Assembly (NCBI RefSeq): GCF_004337985.1 | Contig: NW_021940919.1 | Span: 1,141,425-1,205,424 of the forward strand | DNA from: Pyricularia pennisetigena | Taxonomy: Eukaryota > Ascomycota > Sordariomycetes > Magnaporthales > Pyriculariaceae | Reading direction: 5' to 3' | Length of the DNA: 64,000 nucleotides | Shown here: positions 32,782 through 45,420 of the stretch, piece after piece | Position numbering within the stretch: the first letter of the stretch is position 1 | Layout of the letters: every line of letters begins with the position of its first letter | Translations under genes and position numbers: made by a program | Notes under the pieces: generated by a model | What the model saw: only the letters and a program-made list of their open reading frames with translations | The model's database searches: none | What the model was told of the DNA's origin: nothing

Positions 32782-33123
32782 ATGCAGATCTTCAAGATTG
32801 TTCAGATCCTCGGCCTGCTCGCCGTCGGCACCTCTGCCCTCCCCACCCCGGCCAACGTCGCCGATGTCCAGCCGGCCGAGGGTGCCCACCTTGAGGCACG
32901 CTCGCAATGGAGGGGCTATAACCCCGGAAGATTCAGCAGCCAAAGCGTCAACGGAGGCATAGGCCCCGACTCGAGCTATCCCGAGACCACATACGACTCC
33001 TCTCGGCGGTGCGGATTTTGCGGTGCACGCCGAGAGAGTGCCAGACGTGTCGAAGAACATCAAGCCCACAAACACAAGGAAGAGCTCGAAGCAAATGGTG
33101 GTAGATATAGCATTTTGGATTAA
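32782..33123 (+). CDS. Secreted single C2H2 zinc-finger-like candidate effector (113 aa)
   Basis: Intronless. The signal peptide MQIFKIVQILGLLAVGTSALP is followed by TPANV and a short pro-like region ending LEARS. A Gly/Asn/Ser-rich stretch leads to one zinc-finger-like motif, CGFCGARRESARRVEEHQAHKH, spaced C-x2-C-x12-H-x4-H (or H-x2-H). The tail ends GGRYSILD. A secreted protein with one finger is unlikely to be an ordinary transcription factor. The ALPTPA...LEARS organisation followed by a small Cys/His finger recalls the zinc-finger-fold effectors related to AVR-Pii described in Pyricularia oryzae; this is a resemblance by eye, not a proven homology. Predicted role: delivery into host tissue, target unknown. 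The strong TATA box and pyrimidine leader suggest a highly induced gene. Confidence 0.75.
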   Translation: MQIFKIVQILGLLAVGTSALPTPANVADVQPAEGAHLEARSQWRGYNPGRFSSQSVNGGIGPDSSYPETTYDSSRRCGFCGARRESARRVEEHQAHKHKEELEANGGRYSILD

Positions 33124-34303
33124 GGGTCTTAAGCCGTGATTGGTCAAACACCAGAGGCCCGGCGTTTTGTCACCTATTCTTTGCGGGAGTTGTAGGCGTT
33201 TTATCTAGTGAGGGGAATGGGGAGCATCGGCTATACATTTGTTTAGCGTCCACTCGTTTATTTTTTAAAAGAAAAAATTTCTTTAAACTCTTTGCTGCCT
33301 GTCCTGTCATTGTAAAATGAGTTTGCTCTTTACCATCTGAGGAGTAGTGGGCATCTGTCTTTGCATCATTGCTCAGCTCGTAACTTACTGCACTTATTAC
33401 TGGCTTGCACCGGTTAATGTGCCCTGTCCCGTGTGCATAATTTCTTCTTGGGTGATATTGGGCCGTGTGATTCATGATTTCATACCTGGACTGTCGATGC
33501 ATGGAGAAAGCCCTCCTGCTAAAGTCTGGTTCGTGGCCATAGGGAGCAAGGTTGTGCCTGAGAGAGCCTTGTGCGAACGTGCTAGCCAAGGCGTTTAGGT
33601 AACGACGCAGCCTTTTCTAGATCGACGTAGTCGGACGGACGGGGTCGATGGGTACTTTCTTTAGGTGCCTGTGATTTGCGCGGCTGCTGTTTCTCCTGTC
33701 GCCCACCGGACGGGTTGCTTGTTTAGCCAGACACGCGCGTCCTTGATGGTCGACCGCGTCTACTCCCAAGTCACCGGAAATTAGAGAAACGGGAAACCTG
33801 GGGAAGTTTTATGGTCCAGGGTTGATGATATTGGTGGATCTATCACGGCATTTGTTTCCCCACCTTTGTCGACTACACGTGAGAGTGGAACGCGGCGGAG
33901 AGGCTGCCTCCGCACGCGGCGAAATGCGTCCGGCCTGGGGGGATTCCTTGGCAATCTTTCACCATGGTACCAACCGGGTACGGTTTGTTTTCTTTGGTGG
34001 AAAAAAAAAAAAGAAAATTAAAACAAAAAAAAAGGGGGAAATACTTCCACAAGTTACCCGCAACACCTTGATGGGATTTTTGCTCATAGAGTCATAGTAG
34101 TAGTAGTAGTAGTAATAATAATAACAGTTGAAAAAATAGAGAATTTTCTTTTCCCCGCTCCGGAGATGAAGATTGTCGAGCAACTATAAGAGAATGGAAC
34201 TCTGCTCGATCCTGATACCCCGGGTGTCATCCGCGGTCCTGCACCCAGGTTTACGTTTGCTTCTTGCCCCTTTTTGGTTGGCACTAGACACCGGCTAGCA
34301 ACG
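33124..34303. other. Intergenic stretch
   Basis: No supported gene. It has A-rich tracts near 34001-34035 and a (TAG)n/(TAA)n run at about 34095-34124. The last 130 bases are the likely promoter of the GH62 gene. Confidence 0.5.
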
Positions 34304-35643
34304 ATGCTGGGAAACATCAAGACCAACCTGGCCTATGCCGGCACCGTCCTGCTGGCGTCCTCGGCGCTGGTGTCTGCGCAGTGCACGGTTCCCCGCAGCG
34401 GTCTGCGCTGGAGGGACAACGGCGGCCCTCTCGCTCAGCCGGCCAACGGCTGGGCGTCGCTGAAGGACTTCACCGTCGTTCCCTACCAGGGCAAGTACCT
34501 CGTCTACGGCACCAAGTACCAGAGCCCCAACTACGGGTCCATGAACTTTGCCCTCGTGTCGAACCTGCGGGACCTGAGCTCGGCTCGCCAGACCGGCATG
34601 AACGCCGGCACCGTGGCCCCGACCTTGTTCTACTTCGCCCCGAAGAGCATCTGGATCCTGGCCTACCAGTGGGGAGCCACGCCGTTCAGCTACAGGACCT
34701 CGACCGACCCTACCAACGCCAACGGGTGGTCCCAGGCCTACCCTCTGTTTTCGGGTTCCATCTCCGGAAGTGACACTGGCCCTATCGACCAGACCCTGAT
34801 TGCCGACAGGTATCGTTGCCGCCTTTCCATCTTTTCCGTGACGAGAGTTTCTTTGGTGGGGGTAGGCACTGACCAAACGTCCCTCGTCAAAAACAAAACC
34901 ACCAAAAATCCAGCACCACCATGTACCTGTTCTTCTGCGGCGACAACGGCAAGATTTACCGGTCCAGCATGCCACTGGGCAGCTTCCCCGGCAACTTCGG
35001 CTCGGCCTCGACCATCATCATGAGCGACACCAAGGAGAACCTGTTCGAGGCGGTGCAGGTCTACACGGTCAAGGGGACGGGCACCTACCTCATGATCGTC
35101 GAGGCCATGGGCTCCAACGGCCGCTTCTTCCGCTCCTTCACCGCCACGAGCCTCGGCGGGTCCTGGACGCCCGCGGCCGCCACCCAGAGCGACCCGTTCG
35201 CCGGCAAGGCCAACAGCGGCGCCACGTGGACCAACGACATCAGCCACGGCGACCTGGTGCGGAGCAACGCGGACCAGCGCTTCGAGATCGACCCCTGCAA
35301 CCTGCAGCTGCTGTACCAGGGCCGCGACCCCAACGCCGGCGGCGACTACAACGCCCTCCCTTACCGCCCGGGCCTGCTCACCCTCCAGAACCCCGGCGGC
35401 AGCCCCGGCACCGGCAACCCGTCCCCGACCACCACCCAGCCGCCTGCCGCCACCCAGCCGCCGTCGGGAAGCTGTGCGCCGCTGTGGGGCCAGTGCGGCG
35501 GCGAGGGCTGGTCCGGAGCCACGTGCTGCTCCCAGGGAACCTGCAAGGCTTCTAACCAGTGTAAGTGACCGCCTCTCTTTTTTTGGCGGGTAGTGCTGCC
35601 ACCATACTGACGTGAATTTTTAGGGTACTCTCAATGCACCTAG
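34304..35643 (+). CDS. GH62 alpha-L-arabinofuranosidase with C-terminal CBM1
   Basis: Exons are 34304-34809, 34914-35560 and 35624-35643, giving 390 aa; the final 20-nt exon supplies WYSQCT, completing the CBM1. The signal peptide ends at ALVSAQC. The GH62 five-bladed propeller domain follows. D55 in LKDFTVV is the expected catalytic base. The segment [20 protein letters not shown] spans intron 1, [10 protein letters not shown] carries the candidate general acid, and [20 protein letters not shown] closes the domain. A Pro/Thr linker ([15 protein letters not shown]) leads to a cellulose-binding CBM1 with [10 protein letters not shown] and ATCCSQGTC. It should release L-arabinose side chains from arabinoxylan outside the cell while anchored on cellulose. 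All introns are GT-AG. Confidence 0.95.
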
Positions 35644-37873
<2,230 letters not shown>

Positions 37874-39028
37874 CTACATGTGGCCAATAATGCGATGCCA
37901 CGCACTGCTGAGAGCAAAGTCCACTATGTTGGCGTCGGCATAGCCGCCGTGGTACTCGTAGACGGTCCTCTCCTTCTTGGCGCGGTCCCAGCCCTCCTCG
38001 GTGCCCTCCTCGGGCTTGCCGTCGCTCTGGATGTCGCTGTTGCTCCTGCCCTTGCCGATGCCGGGGATGTAGGTCCACTGCACCACGGGCCTCTGCTGCA
38101 TGCTGTACGCCCTCAGCTCGCCGTTGTTGATCATGGCGTTCATGATGACGTCGACCGGGGCGTCAAAGTTCCAGTTCATGCGCACGAGGAGCCGCGCCGC
38201 GCCCGAGAGCGAGATCAGGTAGCCCGTCGTGCAGAACAGGCTGTGCGCCCGGTACACGATCCGCTTGTGGTTGAGCACCGCCTGGCCGCCGTCCACGTCG
38301 ACCTGGTAGTTGGTGCTCGGCGCGTGGGGGTCGTCGTAGATGACGTAGGCGCCGTTGCCTCGTGCGTCGACGCAGTGTCCGACCGAGAGCAGATCCCACG
38401 TGCCCGACCGGGCCAGCCAGGGGTCGTCGGGGTTCTCCTCAAAGACCTCTCGCTTGTCCGGGTGTTCCTGCTGCAGCAGCTTGCGGAACCCGCCGTTCAG
38501 CTTCCCCATGATGGGCCTGAAGTTGACGTCCCAGCCGGCGTCGGATTCGAACACCAGCGCGGCGGGTACGTCCTTCTCCAGCATGTGCTGCCAGACGTTG
38601 GCGTGCGCACGGAAGCAGCCCTTCTCGCCGTCCTTGAGGGGGGCCTGGGAGTTTTCGGCAGGTGGCATGCCCTGGCTTGTGAGCTTCGACCCGTCGACGG
38701 CAGGGAAGCGCGTCATCTTTAACTTGGACAGGTGTGCTTGGATCGCCATGGCGTCGTATCGGTCGTTGCGATGCGGGAGGTTGAGGAACAGGATGGATTC
38801 AACCCCGACGGTAGCGTTTGAAGCGGCTTCATCGACGCTGACGATGTGGGGTTTCGGCGCGGCCGCGTTGGATGATGCCGTCAAGCGGGTGGGTGGAGGT
38901 CTTGGCTGAGATGGGAGGTTGATGTATGTGAGGATGAGAAAGAAAAAAGAGGCGCCGGCTAACAGTAAACCTATAATAGACCTCCTCCCGCCATGGAGGA
39001 GCAAGCTGGGGCCCTTTTCCGCCAGCAT
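37874..39028 (-). CDS. GT25-like type II membrane glycosyltransferase (384 aa)
   Basis: The ATG at 39028 is chosen: it gives a short basic cytosolic tail (GGRR), a transmembrane anchor at about residues 17-36 (SIIGLLLAGASFFFLILTYI) and a Pro-rich stem. The long upstream extension of the frame is hydrophobic leader-like noise. The catalytic domain begins ILFLNLPHRNDRYDAMAIQA and continues FPAVDG, GEKGCFRAHANVWQ and ALVFESDAGWDVNF, where ESD stands in the place of the acidic motif of the family. It ends with FCTTGYLISLSGAARLL and FDAPVDVIMNAMI. GT25 enzymes transfer sugars in the secretory pathway or to lipopolysaccharide; fungal members are uncharacterised Golgi-type proteins. Acceptor and donor are unknown. 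It is one of the few intact genes here whose product is not predicted to be secreted. Confidence 0.82.
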   Translation of the reverse strand: MLAEKGPSLLLHGGRRSIIGLLLAGASFFFLILTYINLPSQPRPPPTRLTASSNAAAPKPHIVSVDEAASNATVGVESILFLNLPHRNDRYDAMAIQAHLSKLKMTRFPAVDGSKLTSQGMPPAENSQAPLKDGEKGCFRAHANVWQHMLEKDVPAALVFESDAGWDVNFRPIMGKLNGGFRKLLQQEHPDKREVFEENPDDPWLARSGTWDLLSVGHCVDARGNGAYVIYDDPHAPSTNYQVDVDGGQAVLNHKRIVYRAHSLFCTTGYLISLSGAARLLVRMNWNFDAPVDVIMNAMINNGELRAYSMQQRPVVQWTYIPGIGKGRSNSDIQSDGKPEEGTEEGWDRAKKERTVYEYHGGYADANIVDFALSSAWHRIIGHM

Positions 39029-40935
39029 GTTGCAGTGCAAGCAATTGAATAAATAAAAAAAATAATTTATTGGCAGGGCTCGGCTCGGCGCAATTAATAA
39101 ATTGTCAGGCTTCCGTTTTACTTGGTATAAGTGCAGTATCGTCGATTTCTGTTGGCTTGGCAAACGCCCTGGCTTGTCGGTGAATTTAGCGACAGTGTAA
39201 TGCACAAGCACTACATGGACAAAGAAGGGGGGGGACAAGGACAAAAAACAAATAAATAAAAAGGAGAATGTCACGCAACATATAACCTCACTCTTTCAGG
39301 ATGCCCACCGCCAAGCCTAAGCGAAGCCAGGAAGAAAGTGTGGGCATCAATCGGATCTTCACCACAACGTTTATCCCAGTTCGCAGCTTGTCACTATGCT
39401 GGCACAAAAGTGCAGCCCCTGTCATGCTCAGACCCCCTACTCAAACTCTATTCATAGTGATTCCCAAATCGTCGGCAACCCAAGACTGTGGGACGTTGCC
39501 GACGGGTCTACTCTTCACGTCGTACTGACAGCGTGGGCTGAGAAAGCGTCCTGCATCTGTCAGGGATTCCCATGCTGAGAATGCCGCACCAAAGCGAAAG
39601 TATGGATGTCAGCTTTGGGGGCCTGTTCGTTTTGATAGGGCCGTTGATGGCGTGCACAAGTACGACGCAGAGAAGGGGCAGTAACTCTTCGTATAAGCCA
39701 CCTGTGCAGGCTGCTTCGATAGGTCCGCCGTCAGCACTGCCCCCGACAACCAAAATCTTTGAGGGAGGGTCAACGTGGGGCCGACGCCGATTTTGCCCAC
39801 TCTGGAATTGGTGATGTTGCACTACAGCGCCAAAAGACAAAAGAAAGCTCCCGTCAATGACTAATGCCAGTGACTTTGGTAATTCTAGCCCACAACAGGT
39901 GACGCTAGCTTTTTTGGTCCATCAAACATCTCCAAGGTTTCCAAGGGAGGCCGAATCGACAAAGTAAAGAAGGACATGTGAAACGAGATGAATATCGCAA
40001 CCGCTGCGAAGTACCGTATGGGGTGAAAATGTGAAACATGAGACACAATGTAAATCGTTCTGGGGCATCAACCAAAGGAAGATATGGAGAAAGGTTAGAA
40101 AATAGGGGAGGGTGACTCTATGCGATAAAGGTACGTTTTCTATTATTTCTTTTCTTCTTTTTTTTTTTCTTGGAAATCATGGATCCAAAACTGACAGCGT
40201 GATTCGGGTCATGTGTATGGATGGGGCTATTGTCACTTAGTCGCCTTGATTTGGCGCAGCTGAAACCCTCCGTTGGCAGCGGAGAAACATGCTATATTGG
40301 GTGTGCAATCAATCAAATTTCAGATAATTTTGATCTGGAATGCGGGAAACTTGCGATGACAAGGTGGAGATCACAGATACGCGACTCATGTTCCAGCTTA
40401 ACCCACCGCGCGTCCTTGTCCCCATTAGTGATTGGCCGTCTTGCTGATGTGTTGTTGGTCGTTGATAACCACGTATATCAGTCCTATTTGTATATGGCAT
40501 GAAATTCCATGTCGGAATTTTCGAATCCTTTTTTTTATGCTTCTACAGTGCCAGTCAAAATCTTATGTGGCCTCTCTCTATCATGTTGCTTCGTCGCATG
40601 TCAGTCTACCCTAATCTAACAACAGACGAAAAGTATCGTATTCTTCCTCTCGCGCCTTTGTCCACACCTCGATTGTCAAATGGTGGGCTGCAGGATCCCT
40701 TTGTCTTCTTCCCACCACCACCATCACTACCACTATCAAGTGCCGGTCGGTTTTATACGATCAGAAATCTTTTGGACGAGACAGGACTCAAAGGCGCAGG
40801 ACGCTATACTATACCATTGTCTTACTACGGCCCTTGCACACAGATGAGCAGTCAAGTATCGGAACAATGCATAGTTCCAGGGGTGAAAGAAAGCATCGGC
40901 AACAAAGACATCAATTTGAAAATGGATAAGCGACG
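39029..40935. other. Long gene-free stretch
   Basis: About 1.9 kb without a supported gene. Frames at 39301-39528, 39508-39840 (minus) and 40499-40942 have no domains or signal peptides. Confidence 0.5.
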
Positions 40936-40945
40936 TATATAAATA
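40936..40945 (+). promoter_or_regulatory. TATA box of the 41099 gene
   Basis: TATATAAATA lies about 155 bp upstream of the ATG at 41099. Confidence 0.5.
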
Positions 40946-41098
40946 TCGCTCCAATCGCAAGGATTACTGATATATCCAATAGGAAGCCAGAGCACCCCAT
41001 TTCATTCCGACTATTACCCAGGACCACTTCTTCCTCGACCGGGCAATTACAAAGCCTTCATCGTCTCAGTCTCAGAGCCACAGTTTCCATCAAACGCA

Positions 41099-41977
41099 AT
41101 GAGTGTGACTGTCGCCGATGGTTCGAGCGTGCTGCAGGAGCTGGAAGAAACCATAGTACTGAATGAATTGTTGAACCAGGCCGACGACCCCGAAACCCTC
41201 CAGAGCTACATTGGCAACCAGCATCTCTACCAGGTAAGTGTCAGCCAAAGAGGCAGGCTCCCTAACCTAATCCCCGACGCCACAAAGAGCTGGCTTGGAA
41301 AGTACGGGGTTGCTGACCAGAACGACATGGTCAGGATCAACGTGCGGGCGAAAAACACCAGCAACCCGGAGGCGGATCCGGCCTTTGAGGCGTACTGCAG
41401 CACGGGCGGCGGGTTCATGTTCATCACGTACATGAACCGCGACCCGGCCAACACGGACAACATCTACGCGGCAAACCACCCGCCGCGGCGACGCGTGCAC
41501 ATGTCGGAGTGGATCCACCGCGGCTGGAAGCTCGCGGCCCAGCAGGCGGGCCACGCCGCCGAGGCCCCGCTGCCGCCGCTCGGCGAGGTGGTCTTTGCCA
41601 ACGTCGTCAACGTCGAGGCGTCGGCCGCCGTCGAGAGCATGCGCCTCCGCACCCACGAGCGGGAGGGCGAGGTGTGCCGGCGCGACGCGCACGCCGTGTT
41701 CGAGAAGTGGCTGGCCATGCCGCTGCTCAAGACCGTCATGCACGTCTTGATCAACATGCCCAACGCCTTCCGCGAGCACGTCCCCGGCAGGATAGCGTGG
41801 CGAAGCGGGGACGGCTGTTACATCGGCGAGGGCCACGGCAACAACGAGTTCGAGCTCGAGGATCGCTTCCTCGTCGTCAGCCTGAGGCCCATGACGCGCC
41901 AGAGGAAGACCGAGGTGCATGCCGCGTTGCGAGCCGAGGGGCAGCAGAACCAGCAACAGGCAGATGCGCCCGCCTAA
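41099..41977 (+). CDS. Hypothetical intracellular protein (292 aa, or 274 aa if a 54-nt intron is removed)
   Basis: The open frame is preceded by a good TATA box. The N-terminus MSVTVADGSSVLQELEETIV has no signal peptide. A 54-nt segment at 41234-41287 begins GTAAGTG after CTCTACCAG, contains CTAACC and ends AAG. Removing it keeps the frame and joins HLYQ to SWLGKYG, so it is probably a real intron. The rest is a globular-looking, GC-rich coding region with TGGGFMFITYMNRD, RRVHMSEWIHRGWKLAAQQA and IGEGHGNNEFELEDRFLVVSL, then a Gln-rich tail. I recognise no domain and no catalytic motif. Strong codon bias toward C/G at third positions supports it as a real gene. Confidence 0.68.
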   Translation: MSVTVADGSSVLQELEETIVLNELLNQADDPETLQSYIGNQHLYQVSVSQRGRLPNLIPDATKSWLGKYGVADQNDMVRINVRAKNTSNPEADPAFEAYCSTGGGFMFITYMNRDPANTDNIYAANHPPRRRVHMSEWIHRGWKLAAQQAGHAAEAPLPPLGEVVFANVVNVEASAAVESMRLRTHEREGEVCRRDAHAVFEKWLAMPLLKTVMHVLINMPNAFREHVPGRIAWRSGDGCYIGEGHGNNEFELEDRFLVVSLRPMTRQRKTEVHAALRAEGQQNQQQADAPA

Positions 41978-42647
41978 AGTGTCCAAGCTTCTCTTATTCG
42001 TGCTTGTACGATATCTGGGGAAGGGAATATGTGTAGGTGCCATTTCTTTTTAGTATTCTCTCTTTGCCTAGACCGTTGTAAGAATACCCACTAGTTTGTC
42101 ATAAGAATCTTGATGCTAGATTGCCAATGTTTTAATGGGCAGCCTCTAGTGAATGTCGGCAAGTGCCTTGCTTGATTCAGTTCTCGTGACTCTATGTTGC
42201 TCCGATTAACTTGTGGTAGGTATACCACCCCAAGCCCATTCCCTTCGCCCAACATTTTTTTTTTCTATTGTCTCTTTCTCTCTCTTCCCTTTGTTCCTCT
42301 TTTTTTTCCCCTGCCTCAGCAATCACGCTATCCGTCTTAAACAATCGCGACACTGACCTGCACACCCTTTCAAAAGTCGGATTTGTTCACAAAAATCATT
42401 CAAAAATCAAACCAAGGCGAACAGGTGACGCCCGCTCGACCGAAAATTTATCTACAATCAATACCGACGCACAAAAAACAGCGTCCTCGCCGTTCCCCAG
42501 AGCGCTGTCCTGACACGCTCATCAACCGCAGGGGGTGGCGGCGGGTCCCCGGTCGTGCAGAGCGACGATGCAGGGGATCGTTAATGGAGAAAAGCCCCTG
42601 CGCCATTTTGCAGGTGGGGAATCGCGGATAAGTTTAGGGTGGGGGTT

Positions 42648-42651
42648 NNNN

Positions 42652-42683
<32 letters not shown>
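42648..42683 (+). other. Assembly scar: NNNN followed by 32 G
   Basis: Four Ns directly precede an uninterrupted run of 32 G. A G homopolymer beside ambiguous bases is typical of two-colour sequencing dark cycles or gap filling rather than biology. Confidence 0.8.
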
Positions 42684-42685
<2 letters not shown>

Positions 42686-42834
42686 GGTTTCTGGCGTGGT
42701 ATGATTCACTAAAAGCTCTGGCGAAATGAGCTTCGCCGCAAACATTTTGATATTTTCATTCCGAGGCTTTTCGCTCGGGATGCAAAAACGGTGTCGGAGA
42801 TGGAGCGGCCTTGGCACGCCGGAGCGGGAATGGG

Positions 42835-42861
42835 GTGTGTGTGTGTGTGTGTGTGTGTGTG
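42835..42861 (+). repeat. (TG)n microsatellite
   Basis: An uninterrupted TG dinucleotide run of about 27 bp. Confidence 0.9.
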
Positions 42862-43324
42862 CAGACGAAGACTACGGCGATGCGCATCGTCGAGCTTAGT
42901 GTGGAGTTGTTGGCTTCCATGGGGAGAAACTTTTTTTCTTCACCAAATTCCTGCTCAGGGATTGTGCGATTTGCATGCAAGGGGCCCGGTTGATTGGTTG
43001 TGGGGGATTTGTGCTGCTACCCTTGTTTAGTGGGGAAGCCAAGCAAGCGGCTGCAGATGTTCGATTTGCATTCGAGCCATGGCAGACAGGAGCAGTCTGC
43101 AAACCCAAGGTCGCTCAGTGGATGGGAAAAACTAGGTGTAAGTACCCCAATGCTATCTAGACTACGGAGGCTTTGCCCATTTCAAACTCATTTCTCAGTA
43201 AAGGTGTCATAAAAGGTAAAGTTATGCCAGGCCAGGTAGGGGTATTTTCAAACTTTTTTTTTTTTTTTTTTTGTGAAATCTTGTGGAATCTTGTGGAAAT
43301 GTCTCCCCGCTATCGTACAGGAAC

Positions 43325-44725
43325 CTAGGAAGCTCCAACCCAGGCGTTCCAGTTCACCAGGCTCCTCTCACATCTCGAAGTTATGGCAACCCCCTTGACC
43401 TCTTTGACCACCTTGCCCTCCCTCCTGACGCTGACGACCACCTCTCCCTCGCGCCCGTCAAACGGCACGCTCCCGTGGTAGATGCCCGCTCCCCCCTGTG
43501 GCCTATCCTCCCACGAGGACCTGCCCTCCTTGCCCCCGATGGTCACCGTGACGTTGGCCGGCCCGCTCAGCAGCGCCGAGAAGAAGACCCTGTCCTGCAG
43601 GACCTCGACGGGCTTGACCTCGATCTGCCCGTGGCCTCTGTGGTTCCCCGTGGTGCCGCTGTCGCTGCCACCGGTCGACGGGTTCTTCCGGTACCAGATG
43701 ACCAGCTTCTCGGCCTCGGGCGTCACGGCGGGCCGCTTGCCCGTCTTGTACGCCTGGATGACCCACGGCAGAAAGGCGCGCCACCCGTCGTGCGGCATGT
43801 CCTTGACGTAGTTGAGCGGCGCCTTGCCCGAGTCGAACAGGCCGAGGCACTTGTTGTTGACGGGGCCGATGTAGTGGCTCTCTCCGTAGTCGTTCCACGT
43901 GATGATCTGCACGTAGTCGGGCTGCACGGCCAGCACCTGCTCCCAGCGGTCGTGCCAGAGCTCGTCGCCGCGCCAGACCCAGTTCTTGCCCCAGCCGGGG
44001 AGGTTGGTGTAGAACCACGGCGACACGGGCATCATGTACACCTTGTCCTTGCCCAGCGCCGCACGGTAAGCCTCGTCGGGCGCCGTCGTCATGGCCACGG
44101 CGCTCTTGGGCCACGCCTCCCAGCTGAAAAGGCCGTCGACCACCCCCGTGGCGACCGCGGCCGGGGCGCCGAGCGAGCTCCAGTCCGGGATGAAGAATGC
44201 GCCCGTCTGGGCCTTGATGTCCTTCCAGTCTCCGCTCTGCTTGGCACCCTCAAAGGTTGAGACCAGCGGCTTGCCCGTGTCGAGGTGCTTCTGGTACGCC
44301 GGGTCAGCCTTGTACTTGTTTACAAGGTGCACGACGGCATCTTTGCTCCATGGACCTTGGGCTTCGTAGTCGAATGAGAAAAATAGCTTGAAATTGTTTG
44401 CGGTGGGCGCGGCGGCCAAGAATGCATTGTGGATGGACGGCGGGATCGAGGGGTCCTGGGAGGCTATATTTAGGGCAAAGCCGTCGATGCCCGATTCGAT
44501 TGCTAGCCGTATGTCCTCTTGCCAGTCGGATACTGTATAAGACCCAACATTTCCCACCTGCATGGGAGTTTTGGTGGTTTGTTAGGTTAGCGATAAAAAA
44601 AAAAATCAGTGAAGGAAATAAAGAAAACTCACCATAAAATGCGCAAAAACTGCTTTGGCATGGGCGCCAGCAGCGAAGCAGCCGGCGATTGCCATTAGCG
44701 TAAGGAGAAAATACTGTGATATCAT
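43325..44725 (-). CDS. Secreted GH71 alpha-1,3-glucanase (441 aa)
   Basis: Exons in gene order are 44725-44633 and 44557-43325; the 75-nt intron (GTGAGT...CAG) joins KAVFAHFM to VGNVGSYTVSDWQEDI, restoring the family's first strand. The signal peptide is MISQYFLLTLMAIAGCFAAGAHA. GH71 landmarks follow: SGIDGFALNIASQDP, FKLFFSFDYEAQGPW, GKPLVSTFEG, FIPDWSS, DGLFSWEAWP, YMMPVSPWFYTNLPGWGKNW, and the hallmark DYVQIITWNDYGESHYIGP with candidate catalytic acids. A C-terminal beta-rich domain (residues about 330-441) ends in NWNAWVGAS. The enzyme hydrolyses alpha-1,3-glucan (mutan), a fungal wall polymer, so it likely serves wall remodelling or attack on other fungi. No CBM is attached. Confidence 0.93.
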
Positions 44726-45420
44726 TGTCAGGGATGGTCCTGGCTTTTTTTGTGTCTGGTTCGATTGCCGGATCGACACTGACGACCCGAACGGCCAGCG
44801 CACGATCGACAGTGTATTTTAAAGGAGAGAAAAAAAAAAAAAGAAAGAAACAAAAGAAAAGAAGTGAATAGGACTGGGAATTGTTGCGATGCATCCCGAG
44901 ACTTACTGGCAGCTGAAAGATACGGTCGTAAAAGTTTCTACACAGGCGAGAGCTGACTCCAAGTTTCACCCTCCTGGATGACCCCTTCGAAGCCGCATGC
45001 GGTTGGAGGAATGTTACTCTTTGCACGAGGTCAAAGGGGGCGGCAGACACAGCGAGGTGATACAGAAAATGCGAACTACTGTAGTGGTGGGGGGGACTAA
45101 GAATCCAACAACGTGTCGTAAAAAGACGCTGCTGCTTGCCGCCGCAGCGGGGCCACCTTGGCGATTTGTGCCACACGGCGGGCGCCAAAGCCCAGTAAGC
45201 AAGCCAGGACGAAACAAGGCCAAGCCCCCACAAACGAATTTGGTGACTTACTACTACTGTACGCACTAGACTAGCAGCAGGCGTTTGAATCGCAACCGGT
45301 CGGTCGGTATTGCTTTGCTTATGGATGTGGGCAGAATATCCCTTGAAACTTTTTTTCTGCTTTCGGGACTTGTTGTAATTCTCCTTTTTTTTTTTTTTTT
45401 TTTTTTTCTATCGTATTCTC
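44726..45420. other. Intergenic stretch
   Basis: Promoter side of the GH71 gene and 3' flank of the next minus-strand gene; T run at about 45385-45407. No gene supported. Confidence 0.5.

Larger units (their letters stand above)
41978..43324. other. Intergenic stretch with microsatellite and assembly scar
   Basis: No supported gene. It contains the N/G-run scar at 42648-42683, a (TG)n microsatellite at 42835-42861 and a T run at about 43254-43272. Confidence 0.5.
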
